Below, one piece after another: positions 34,386-42,597 of a stretch of 64,000 nt of DNA. How positions within the stretch are numbered: position 1 is the first letter of the stretch; every line of letters starts with the position of its first letter. The DNA comes from Crocinitomix catalasitica ATCC 23190 (GTDB lineage Bacteria; Bacteroidota; Bacteroidia; Flavobacteriales_D; Crocinitomicaceae). Position numbers and translations under genes: made by a program. The notes under the pieces were generated by a model, which searched no databases, was not told where the DNA came from, and saw only the letters and a list, made by a program, of their open reading frames with translations. The DNA lies in the NCBI RefSeq assembly GCF_000621625.1, contig NZ_KK211319.1, forward strand, positions 5,677 through 69,676. Direction: 5' to 3'.

Positions 34386-37300
34386 ATGAAAAAATTTATG
34401 ACACTTTTTGGGCTCATGCTCATATTTACAGTCTCAAAAGCGGCGACGGACCGCTATAGGCTAATGTTTAATAACGACCCTGCCACGGAAATCACTGTCG
34501 GTTGGGAACAAGTATCAGGTACAGATGCTTCTGTATATTATGGAACGACGGATCACGGAACAGATTGGGAAAGTTATCCTTTGACAATGTCTCCTTATAG
34601 AAGTACTGTTTATCAAGGAATGGATAATCAGTTTGCTATTTTGGAAGACTTAACGCCAAACACTATTTATTATTTTGTAATTAAAGATTCGGAAGGAACA
34701 AGTGATCGTTATTGGTTTAAAACTTGTCCAGACGACAGTTCTGAAAAATTATCATTCGTTTCTGGTGGAGATTCTAGATCAGGTGTAACACAAAGACAAA
34801 ACTCAAACAAAATGGTAGCTAAGCTAAGACCTCATGCTGTTTTGTTTGGAGGTGATTTAGTAAATACACCGGGTGATGTTTCAACACAACAATGGTTTGA
34901 TGATTGGCAGTTAACAATAACAGAAGATGGACAAATGATTCCATTGGTGCATTCATTCGGAAACCACGAAGCTTATGGTACTGGTGGACCAGAGTATATT
35001 TCTGATTTATTTGATTGTGTTTATGATGTTTATTATAAAGTAACTTTTGGAGGAAATTTATTCTCAGTTTATACATTAAATGGAGAATTATTACCTGGAC
35101 ATACGATTCCAAATGCTCCTAAAAGAGAGGCGCAAACAGCATGGTTAGAAACAACTTTATTAGCTGATGATGCAATTTGGAAATCTGCACAATATCACAG
35201 ACCGATTGTTCCTCATCACTCGAGTAAAGGTGAAGGTGCTGATGAATTTAACGATTGGGCTCAGTTGTTCTATGATAACGACGTTCGTTTAGTGATGGAA
35301 AGTGATGCACATGTTACAAAATTGACTAAAGAAGTTCGACCTGCAAATCCAACTGCTCTTGGTGGTTCGGGAGAATGGTTTACAGACGAGCATATGGAAG
35401 AAGGTAAAGGAATTAGATTCATCGGTGAAGGCGCTTGGGGTACGATTCGTGTTCCTGATGATATACACCCTTTGACAATCGCAACTGAATCTATGTACCA
35501 ATTCAATTGGATTACTGTAGATGCTTGTAAAATTGAAGTAAGAACTATAGATACACAAAATCCTGATCCTATAACAGAACATACAGAAGAGGATAGATTT
35601 AGTATTTCAGCTGAATTAGATGACCAAATATGGAAACCGGCGGCATTGCCTTTAGGTTATTTTGAAATTCTTAATTGTGATTTTCCTGGTGTAGGATTTA
35701 CAATGAGTGATGATACAATTTTTGTTGGATCGGATGTTATATTTGATGATACAACCACTAACGATCCTTTTGAATGGTTATGGGATTTTGGAGATGGTGA
35801 AACATCTGTAATAGCAGATCCAACCCATACTTTTTCAGAGGTGGGTGTACATACTATTTCTTTGACGGCAACAAATGAGGAAGGAAGTTCAACTGGATTT
35901 AAAACTGTATTAGTTTATGATACAATTGCACCTATTGCAGATTTCACAGTTAATAGAACTGAAATACCAATGAGAGAAAGTGTTGATTTTATTGATGTTT
36001 CTGGTAATATGCCAGCGAGTTGGTCTTGGGACTTTGGTGATGGTGAAACATCAATCGAACAACACCCAACACATATATATGCACGTCCAGGTAGATATAC
36101 AGTCACTTTATCATCAACGAATGATTACGGTACAGGGATAGAAATTAAATCCGCTTATATTATTGTTCAAAGCGCTTCTACTCTAGACTTGAGTATTATT
36201 GATGGTAGCGATGATGCTGAAGAATTTGGCACCGATGGCAGTATGTATTTAACTTCTTCTGATCTTGAGTTTTGTTATGACGGTGGATTTGAGGAGCATC
36301 AACATGTTGGTTTAAGATTCCAAGGAATAAATGTACCTCAAGGTGCTTATATCACTGAAGCATATTTACACTTTAGAGCGGATGAATCTGACGATACTGA
36401 TGTTGAATTATTAATTGAAGGTGAATTGGCTGAAAATTCAGCACCATATGATGCAACAACTAATTATGATATTTCTACTAGAACTAGAACTTTGGCAACG
36501 GCACCTTGGTTGCATTCTGAAGAAACTGCTTGGGTTGGAGGTGCTACAAGAGCTACAAGTCCTGAACTTACTGCTGTCGTGCAAGAAATAATCAATCAGC
36601 CAGGTTGGGAATTAGGAAATGCAATGTCATTTATTTTAACAGGTGACGGAATTGATGATGATGAACGTGTTGCTGATTCTTATGAAGGAGGATTTGCACC
36701 GAGATTAGTTTTCAACTGGGAAATTGTTTATGAAGATGTTCCAGAAGCAGACTTCAGTGTGAACAATGAAACACCTACAATTTACGAAGAGGTTAGCTTT
36801 ACTGACGAATCTTACGGAGGCATGTTATCATGGACATGGGATTTTGGTGATGGAACTACATCTGCTGATCAACACCCAGTTCACGCTTATGATTCTGTTG
36901 GAGTTTATACAGTTTCATTAAACATTGTTAATGGTTTAGGAGAAGATGAAGCAATTAAAATAGCATATGTTGAAGTAATGAACAATGCTGAACTTGAATA
37001 TAGAATAGCTGATAATAACGATGATGCTGAAGAGCATATATCTACTGGTAATATTGATTTAACATCTTCTGATTTAGAAATTTGTTACGAAAGTGATAGA
37101 GAAGATAGCCAATTTGTAGGTCTTCGTTTCCAAGGAGTAAATATTCCAAATGGGGCGATAGTAACTGATGCGTATATCGAATTCAGAGCGGATGAATCAG
37201 ACGATACAGAAGTTGACATAACAGTTTTCGGTGAAAACGTGGATAATGCTGTTGCTTATGAAGAAGTTGATTTTAACATTTCATCTCGTACAAGAACAGC

Positions 37301-38489
37301 AGCTTCAGTACTATGGACACAAACGGTTGAAACACCATGGATTGGTGGCGAAACAATGGATCAAACACCAAGTTTAACTGCAATTGTTCAGGAAATAGTT
37401 GACAGAGAAGGATGGGTCCATGGAAATGCATTAGCATTTATTATTGAAAGTGATGGAATTGATGAAGACAGAAGAGTAGCAGATTCATATGAAGGTGGTT
37501 TTCCAGCACGATTAGTTGTTAATTGGGAATTAATATCTCCAATAGCTAATATGCGTACATTAAATGATTCAATTTGTGTAGGTGAGTCTATCGACTTTAT
37601 CAATGAATCAGAAAATGATCCAACTTATTATAATTGGAACTTTGGTGACGGCGAAACATCTGAAGAAGAAGCACCATCGCATGTATTTGCAACAGCTGGT
37701 GTTTATAATGTGACTTTAGCTATTGCAAGTTATAGAGGTAATGATACCATTACTTTTGAAAATATGATTACTGTATTCGATTTCCCTGAATTAACTGTTT
37801 CAGAATATTTAACCATCTGTGAAGGTGATGAAGCAACTATTAATGTTTCAGGAGCTGATACTTATGATTGGTCTGAAGGATTAGGAGCTGACGCAAGTCA
37901 AACGATATCGCCTATGGTAACCACAACATATGAAGTTGTAGGAACAGTGAATGGTTGTTCAACTGAAGGTGAAGTTACAGTAACTGTTAATGAATTACCT
38001 GTTGTAACAATGGCTCCTTTTGCAGATGATGTGGTTTGTTTAGGATTCGGAATTATTGAATTACCTACTTCGACTCCATCAGGTGGTACTTATTCAGGAG
38101 CTGGTGTTTCTGGTGGAATATTCAATCCGGATGCCGCAGGAACAGGGATACATGCTATTTCGTATTCATATACAGATGAAGATGGATGTTCTAATATGGA
38201 TGAGCAAACAATTACAGTAGATGATTGTCTTGGAATAGATGAATTAGGTTTAAGAATCTTTAATATCTATCCAAATCCTGCTACAGCTATTATCACGATT
38301 GAAAGAGAAAATCCTTCTGAATTTTCTCAAATCAAAATTTATGGTATAGCTGGTGAAATAGTTTTCAATAAAAATATCGCTGATAACCCAGTTTCTATTT
38401 CAATAGATGAATGGGCTAGAGGCACCTATATTGTTGAGTTAACTAATAATGACAACCAAAAAATTCAAAAGAGAATTGTTGTTCAATAA
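34386..38489 (+). CDS. Secreted metallophosphoesterase with PKD and duplicated beta domains, T9SS type A
   Basis: 1367 residues from the ATG at 34386, which begins a good signal peptide (MKKFMTLFGLMLIFTVSKAA); six more residues are possible from 34368. Domains in order: purple-acid-phosphatase-type FN3 domain (about 22-115), calcineurin-like phosphoesterase (about 120-370: SGGDSR, FGGDLV, GNHEAYG, MESDAHV), two PKD domains with WDFGDGE, a DNRLRE-like beta domain (about 600-780), a third PKD, a second DNRLRE-like copy (about 870-1050), a fourth PKD, an Ig-like region, and a T9SS type A CTD (IYPNPATAIITIE...GTYIVELTN). The phosphatase GHxH motif is SDAH here. A terminator follows. Probably a surface or secreted phosphoesterase; the substrate is unknown. 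Confidence 0.87.
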   Translation: MKKFMTLFGLMLIFTVSKAATDRYRLMFNNDPATEITVGWEQVSGTDASVYYGTTDHGTDWESYPLTMSPYRSTVYQGMDNQFAILEDLTPNTIYYFVIKDSEGTSDRYWFKTCPDDSSEKLSFVSGGDSRSGVTQRQNSNKMVAKLRPHAVLFGGDLVNTPGDVSTQQWFDDWQLTITEDGQMIPLVHSFGNHEAYGTGGPEYISDLFDCVYDVYYKVTFGGNLFSVYTLNGELLPGHTIPNAPKREAQTAWLETTLLADDAIWKSAQYHRPIVPHHSSKGEGADEFNDWAQLFYDNDVRLVMESDAHVTKLTKEVRPANPTALGGSGEWFTDEHMEEGKGIRFIGEGAWGTIRVPDDIHPLTIATESMYQFNWITVDACKIEVRTIDTQNPDPITEHTEEDRFSISAELDDQIWKPAALPLGYFEILNCDFPGVGFTMSDDTIFVGSDVIFDDTTTNDPFEWLWDFGDGETSVIADPTHTFSEVGVHTISLTATNEEGSSTGFKTVLVYDTIAPIADFTVNRTEIPMRESVDFIDVSGNMPASWSWDFGDGETSIEQHPTHIYARPGRYTVTLSSTNDYGTGIEIKSAYIIVQSASTLDLSIIDGSDDAEEFGTDGSMYLTSSDLEFCYDGGFEEHQHVGLRFQGINVPQGAYITEAYLHFRADESDDTDVELLIEGELAENSAPYDATTNYDISTRTRTLATAPWLHSEETAWVGGATRATSPELTAVVQEIINQPGWELGNAMSFILTGDGIDDDERVADSYEGGFAPRLVFNWEIVYEDVPEADFSVNNETPTIYEEVSFTDESYGGMLSWTWDFGDGTTSADQHPVHAYDSVGVYTVSLNIVNGLGEDEAIKIAYVEVMNNAELEYRIADNNDDAEEHISTGNIDLTSSDLEICYESDREDSQFVGLRFQGVNIPNGAIVTDAYIEFRADESDDTEVDITVFGENVDNAVAYEEVDFNISSRTRTAASVLWTQTVETPWIGGETMDQTPSLTAIVQEIVDREGWVHGNALAFIIESDGIDEDRRVADSYEGGFPARLVVNWELISPIANMRTLNDSICVGESIDFINESENDPTYYNWNFGDGETSEEEAPSHVFATAGVYNVTLAIASYRGNDTITFENMITVFDFPELTVSEYLTICEGDEATINVSGADTYDWSEGLGADASQTISPMVTTTYEVVGTVNGCSTEGEVTVTVNELPVVTMAPFADDVVCLGFGIIELPTSTPSGGTYSGAGVSGGIFNPDAAGTGIHAISYSYTDEDGCSNMDEQTITVDDCLGIDELGLRIFNIYPNPATAIITIERENPSEFSQIKIYGIAGEIVFNKNIADNPVSISIDEWARGTYIVELTNNDNQKIQKRIVVQ

Positions 38490-38506
38490 ATAAAAAAATT
38501 GCTTTG

Positions 38507-38537
38507 AAGCCGCTTCACTTTTGTGAGGCGGCTTTTT
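38507..38537 (+). terminator. Rho-independent terminator after the phosphoesterase gene
   Basis: AAGCCGCTTCAC (38507-38518) pairs with GTGAGGCGGCTT (38523-38534), one G-U, TTTT loop, followed by T's. Confidence 0.9.
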
Positions 38538-38664
38538 TTATGTTTGTATATTTAGTTTGGAATTTGTAAATTGTATTGAAAAGTAGACCCTTCCTCTGAA
38601 TTCTAATTGTTAATATTGATCAATTTGGTAACTAAAATTGCTATATTGGAGTATATACGCGTAC

Positions 38665-39723
38665 TTGAAAAACATAATATTTTATATCGGTCTTATTTTT
38701 TATTCGTTCAATGCTTTTGGACAGGATATTCACTTTTCCCAAATTAACCGTGCCCCATTCATTCTAAACCCTTCTTTTACTGGGGCTTTTAGTGGTAATT
38801 TCAGAGGGACAGTGAATTGGAAAGATCAATGGAGGTCGGTGAATAATACTTTTCGAACCTATGCTGCATCGGGTGAGTTTAACTTCGCAAAAGGGCGTGC
38901 TAGGAAACCGACATTTTATGGAATTGGATTTTTCGCTTCGCGTGATGTAGCAGGTGATATTGAAGTTGGAAATACAAATGTTGGTGTGAGTTTTTCGTCG
39001 TTATTTAAAATTAGCAGAAATCAAAGGATTACGGTAGGCGCGCAAAGTGCTGTTGGAAGTTTTGGGTTGAATACACAGAAAATGGAGTGGGGAAGTCAAT
39101 ATAAAGGACTTAATTTTGATCCGACATTAATCAACGGAGAAGGTGTTGATTATACTACTTTTCAATATTTGGATATGGCGGTAGGTATCGGCTATTGGTA
39201 TTATCAAAATGATAGAAATGTAAAGAGTAGAACACCACAAGATGCTAAATTTGGTATTTCAGTTTATCATGTTAACAAACCTACTTATTCGTATCAAGCG
39301 GATAAAAGTGAAAAATTACCCATGAAATTTGTAGCGCATGGCGCGATGTTATTTTCTCTGAATAAACCAGACTTATACTGGTATCCAAATGTAACTGCTT
39401 TCATACAAGGAGGCCAACATCAAATAGTGTTGGGATCTCTTTGGAAATATATGTTGAATACGGGATCAAGAAATACTGGAAACGGTGCAGATGTGGCTAT
39501 TACAGGTGGTTTATCCACAAGAATAACAAATGTAATTGATGCAATTATTCCGCAAGTAATTTTAGATGTGCAATATTTTTCTTTCGGATTATCTTATGAT
39601 ATTAATGTGTCAAGTCTTTCTAAAGCTTCTAATTATAGAGGAGGATTTGAATTATCGATTAGATTTACGAATCCTGATGGATATACGCATAGAAACCCTT
39701 TCAGAAGGGCAGTAACTATTTAA
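38665..39723 (+). CDS. PorP/SprF family type IX secretion outer-membrane protein
   Basis: 352 residues from a TTG at 38665. No ATG is available upstream of the signal peptide (KNIIFYIGLIFYSFNAFGQ). A TTG at 38638 would overlap a TAAAATTG promoter-like box, so 38665 is preferred. Family signatures are QDIHFSQINRAPFILNPSFTGAFSGNFRG near the N-terminus (in two blocks) and a barrel with repeated FGLSYD-type strands. The closing region is FGLSYDINVSSLSKASNYRGGFELSIRF. PorP/SprF proteins act with T9SS cargo that remains attached to the surface, so this may serve one of the nearby large secreted proteins. Start confidence is moderate. Confidence 0.88.
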   Translation: MKNIIFYIGLIFYSFNAFGQDIHFSQINRAPFILNPSFTGAFSGNFRGTVNWKDQWRSVNNTFRTYAASGEFNFAKGRARKPTFYGIGFFASRDVAGDIEVGNTNVGVSFSSLFKISRNQRITVGAQSAVGSFGLNTQKMEWGSQYKGLNFDPTLINGEGVDYTTFQYLDMAVGIGYWYYQNDRNVKSRTPQDAKFGISVYHVNKPTYSYQADKSEKLPMKFVAHGAMLFSLNKPDLYWYPNVTAFIQGGQHQIVLGSLWKYMLNTGSRNTGNGADVAITGGLSTRITNVIDAIIPQVILDVQYFSFGLSYDINVSSLSKASNYRGGFELSIRFTNPDGYTHRNPFRRAVTI

Positions 39724-39763
39724 TTTAATAAGTTTAAATATTTGACAACCTCCAATTATGTTA

Positions 39764-41539
39764 ATGAAGTACTATAGGACAATAGGATTTAGCTTAGTAT
39801 TTGGAATCATGCTTATTGCATGTAATGGGAGTGATTCTAATACTTTTGAAGAGGATAAAAATGCAAATTCGCTAGTAGAAGTAGAAGGCGGGAAATTTAC
39901 GGGAGGAATCCTTAAATTAAATTCAATTGAGGATTATACAAGCTTATTTCCAGCTGGGATTAACGATATTTATTCGAACCATATTGCAAGCCAAAGTTAT
40001 GAGGGCTTATTGAGATTGAATCAAAAAACGCTTGAAGTTGAGCCTTCAATTGCGGCTTCTTTTGAAATAGATCATTCTAAAAAAATATACACTTTCCATT
40101 TACGTAAAGGTGTTAAATATCATGACGATCCATGTTTTCCCGGAGGCAAGGGGAGAGAAATAACAGCACATGATTTTAAATATTGTTTCGAGTTTCTTTG
40201 CTCGAATCATAAGTCGAATAAATGGTCTTCATTATTCCGAGATAAATTATTGGGTGCTGAGGCGTATGCTTTAGGAAAATCTGATAATGTTGCGGGGATT
40301 AGGGTCGTTGACGATTATACATTAGAACTCGAATTAATTAACCCAAATGCAGGTTTACCGAATTTATTAGCCATTCTCGCGGCATCCGTTTATCCTGTCG
40401 AAGCGATTGACACGTATGGATACGAAGGCATGCAAAATAAAATTATTGGATCAGGTCCATTTGTACCAAAAACTATCGTCAATGGTGATAGTGCTATTTT
40501 TATAAGGAATGAAAATTATTGGCGAAAAGATGAATTTGGTACCCAAATGCCTTTCTTAAATAAGGTTACCTTCACTTTTATTAAAGATAAGCATGACGAA
40601 CTCAAATCTTTTCAACGTGGTGAACTAGATGTTTTATGGGGCATTCCAGTAGAGGAGATTCCAAACATTATGGGTACGCTAGAAGATGCAAGAGATGGAA
40701 AGAATAAAGATTTTGAAGTGCAAGCAATTAATAGTTTGAATATCCAATATTATGGGTTCTTAAACACAAGTGAAGTATTTAGTAATGTTAAAGTGAGAAA
40801 AGCATTCAATTATGCCATTGATAGGGATTCTTTAATCGACTTTGTTTTGCAAGGAGAAGGAAGCGCTGCTCACAATGGATTCGTTCCTGAAATGAAAGGG
40901 TATCCAACTAAAAGTGTGAAAGGGTATTTTTACGATCCGCAATTGGCAAAAAAATTAATGCGGGAAGCAGGCTTTCCAAATGGTGAAGGATTCCCGGAAA
41001 TTACTTTGAACCTGAATGCAAGTGGTGGTATTAATGAGAAGATAGCTGAGACGCTTACTTTTATGTTGAAGAAGAACCTCGGAATTAATATTCAGTTGAA
41101 TGTAATTCCAATGTCTCAATTACATCCACTAGTTGAGCGCGGTCAAGTTGATTTTTGGAGATTTGGCTGGATTGCAGATTCACCAGATCCTTCAAACTTT
41201 CTCTACTTATTCTATAGTAAAAACATAATTGAAGGAAAAGCAGCATCAATCAATTATTTCAGATATACCAATCCTGCTTTTGACGAATTGTACGAGGCAG
41301 CCTTGCGAGAAATTAATCCAGAGGCAAGAATGTTGCTTTATGCCAAAGCTGATCAGATTTTAATGGATGATGCAGTTGTAATGCCATTATACTTTAATAT
41401 AGACATAAGATTAGTCAATCCTTCAGTAAAAGACTTTGACATTAATGCATTAGAATATAGAGACCTTTCAGTTGTTTATTTCACTAATAATAAAGCTGAA
41501 AACGTTAGAATCTATGATAATTTGAAACTTGATGAATAA
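39764..41539 (+). CDS. Peptide ABC transporter substrate-binding lipoprotein (SBP family 5), second copy
   Basis: 591 residues from the ATG at 39764 (39758 also possible). The lipobox is LIAC at about residues 18-21. SBP_bac_5 features are GGILKLNS, SQSYEGLLRLNQKTLEVEPSIAASFEI, YTFHLRKGVKYHDDPCFPGGKGREI, VRKAFNYAIDRDSL, REAGFPNGEGFP and FWRFGWIADSPDPSNFLY. It is a paralogue of the protein at 1886-3634 and, like it, lacks adjacent permease genes. It lies 40 bp after the PorP/SprF gene, possibly on the same transcript. Confidence 0.85.
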   Translation: MKYYRTIGFSLVFGIMLIACNGSDSNTFEEDKNANSLVEVEGGKFTGGILKLNSIEDYTSLFPAGINDIYSNHIASQSYEGLLRLNQKTLEVEPSIAASFEIDHSKKIYTFHLRKGVKYHDDPCFPGGKGREITAHDFKYCFEFLCSNHKSNKWSSLFRDKLLGAEAYALGKSDNVAGIRVVDDYTLELELINPNAGLPNLLAILAASVYPVEAIDTYGYEGMQNKIIGSGPFVPKTIVNGDSAIFIRNENYWRKDEFGTQMPFLNKVTFTFIKDKHDELKSFQRGELDVLWGIPVEEIPNIMGTLEDARDGKNKDFEVQAINSLNIQYYGFLNTSEVFSNVKVRKAFNYAIDRDSLIDFVLQGEGSAAHNGFVPEMKGYPTKSVKGYFYDPQLAKKLMREAGFPNGEGFPEITLNLNASGGINEKIAETLTFMLKKNLGINIQLNVIPMSQLHPLVERGQVDFWRFGWIADSPDPSNFLYLFYSKNIIEGKAASINYFRYTNPAFDELYEAALREINPEARMLLYAKADQILMDDAVVMPLYFNIDIRLVNPSVKDFDINALEYRDLSVVYFTNNKAENVRIYDNLKLDE

Positions 41540-41550
41540 TCGAGATTAGG

Positions 41551-42537
41551 TTAATATATTTTTTTATCAATGATATACTTAGCGATTTGAACCGCATTCG
41601 TCGCAGCGCCTTTTCGTAAATTATCAGCAACAATCCATAAGTTCAACGTATTCTTTTGACTTTCGTCTTTTCGAATACGACCTACAAATACATCATTTTT
41701 GCCTTTTGCATAAATAGGCATCGGATAGGTATTGGTTGTCGGATCATCTTTTAATGTGATGCCCTCCGTAGCGCTCAACATTTTTCGAATATCTGCCAAA
41801 TCAAATTCCGAATCAAATTCGATATTGACAGCTTCAGAATGTCCTCCAGAAACTGGCACACGAACAGCAGTAGCGGTAACGCTAATTGAAGGATCAAGAA
41901 TTTTTTTGGTTTCATTCGTCAACTTCATTTCCTCTTTGGTATACCCATTCTCTAGAAACGAATCGCAATGTGGCAAACAGTTCTCATTAATAGGATAAGG
42001 ATACGCCATTTCTCCTGCAATACCGTTTTTTTCATTTTCTAATTGACGTACGGCTTTGATACCTGAACCAGAAATAGATTGATAGGTAGAGACAATGACT
42101 CTTTTTACACCATATTTTTTGTGCAAAGGAGCCAATACCATTACCAATTGAATCGTCGAGCAATTAGGATTGGCAATAATTTTATCTTCACTTGTAATCA
42201 ATTCAGCATTAATTTCAGGAACAATTAATTTATGCCCTTCCATCATTCTAAAAGCACTTGAATTGTCAATTACAGTCGTTCCAACTTCCGCAAATTTAGG
42301 CGCCCAAGCCAATGATGTTTCACCACCTGCAGAAAATATGGCAATATCAGGTCGAGCAGCTACTGCATCAGCTAAACCTATCAACTTATAAGCGATGTCC
42401 TTATAGAAAATTTCTTTTCCAATAGATTTTTCCGATGCGACAAATAAATATTCGTCTACCGGTAAATTATAAGATTTTAAAACCTCTAAAATTTCACTCC
42501 CAACCATTCCAGTTGCTCCAACAATTGCAATTTTCAT
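41551..42537 (-). CDS. asd: Aspartate-semialdehyde dehydrogenase
   Basis: 328 residues from the second of two adjacent ATGs. It makes aspartate-4-semialdehyde for lysine/diaminopimelate, threonine and methionine synthesis. The NADP-binding start is KIAIVGATGMVGSEIL, and SAGGETS follows. The catalytic Cys lies in IIANPNCSTIQLVM. STYQSISGSG and RVPVSGGHSEAVNIEF with the active His complete the signature. A CAAAATTA complement (42560-42567) forms its -7 box on this strand. It converges with the gene at 39764 with 11 bp between. Confidence 0.96.
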   Translation of the reverse strand: MKIAIVGATGMVGSEILEVLKSYNLPVDEYLFVASEKSIGKEIFYKDIAYKLIGLADAVAARPDIAIFSAGGETSLAWAPKFAEVGTTVIDNSSAFRMMEGHKLIVPEINAELITSEDKIIANPNCSTIQLVMVLAPLHKKYGVKRVIVSTYQSISGSGIKAVRQLENEKNGIAGEMAYPYPINENCLPHCDSFLENGYTKEEMKLTNETKKILDPSISVTATAVRVPVSGGHSEAVNIEFDSEFDLADIRKMLSATEGITLKDDPTTNTYPMPIYAKGKNDVFVGRIRKDESQKNTLNLWIVADNLRKGAATNAVQIAKYIIDKKIY

Positions 42538-42559
42538 CATTAATATTTTTTAAACGCTT

Positions 42560-42567
42560 CAAAATTA
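42560..42567 (-). promoter_or_regulatory. -7 box TAATTTTG for asd
   Basis: Minus-strand TAnnTTTG match about 22 nt before the asd start, in the 57-bp divergent gap shared with the 42598 gene. A TATATTTA on the plus strand (about 42569) may serve the other side. Confidence 0.55.
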
Positions 42568-42597
42568 CTATATTTAAATAGCCCGAAGCTTTTTCAA

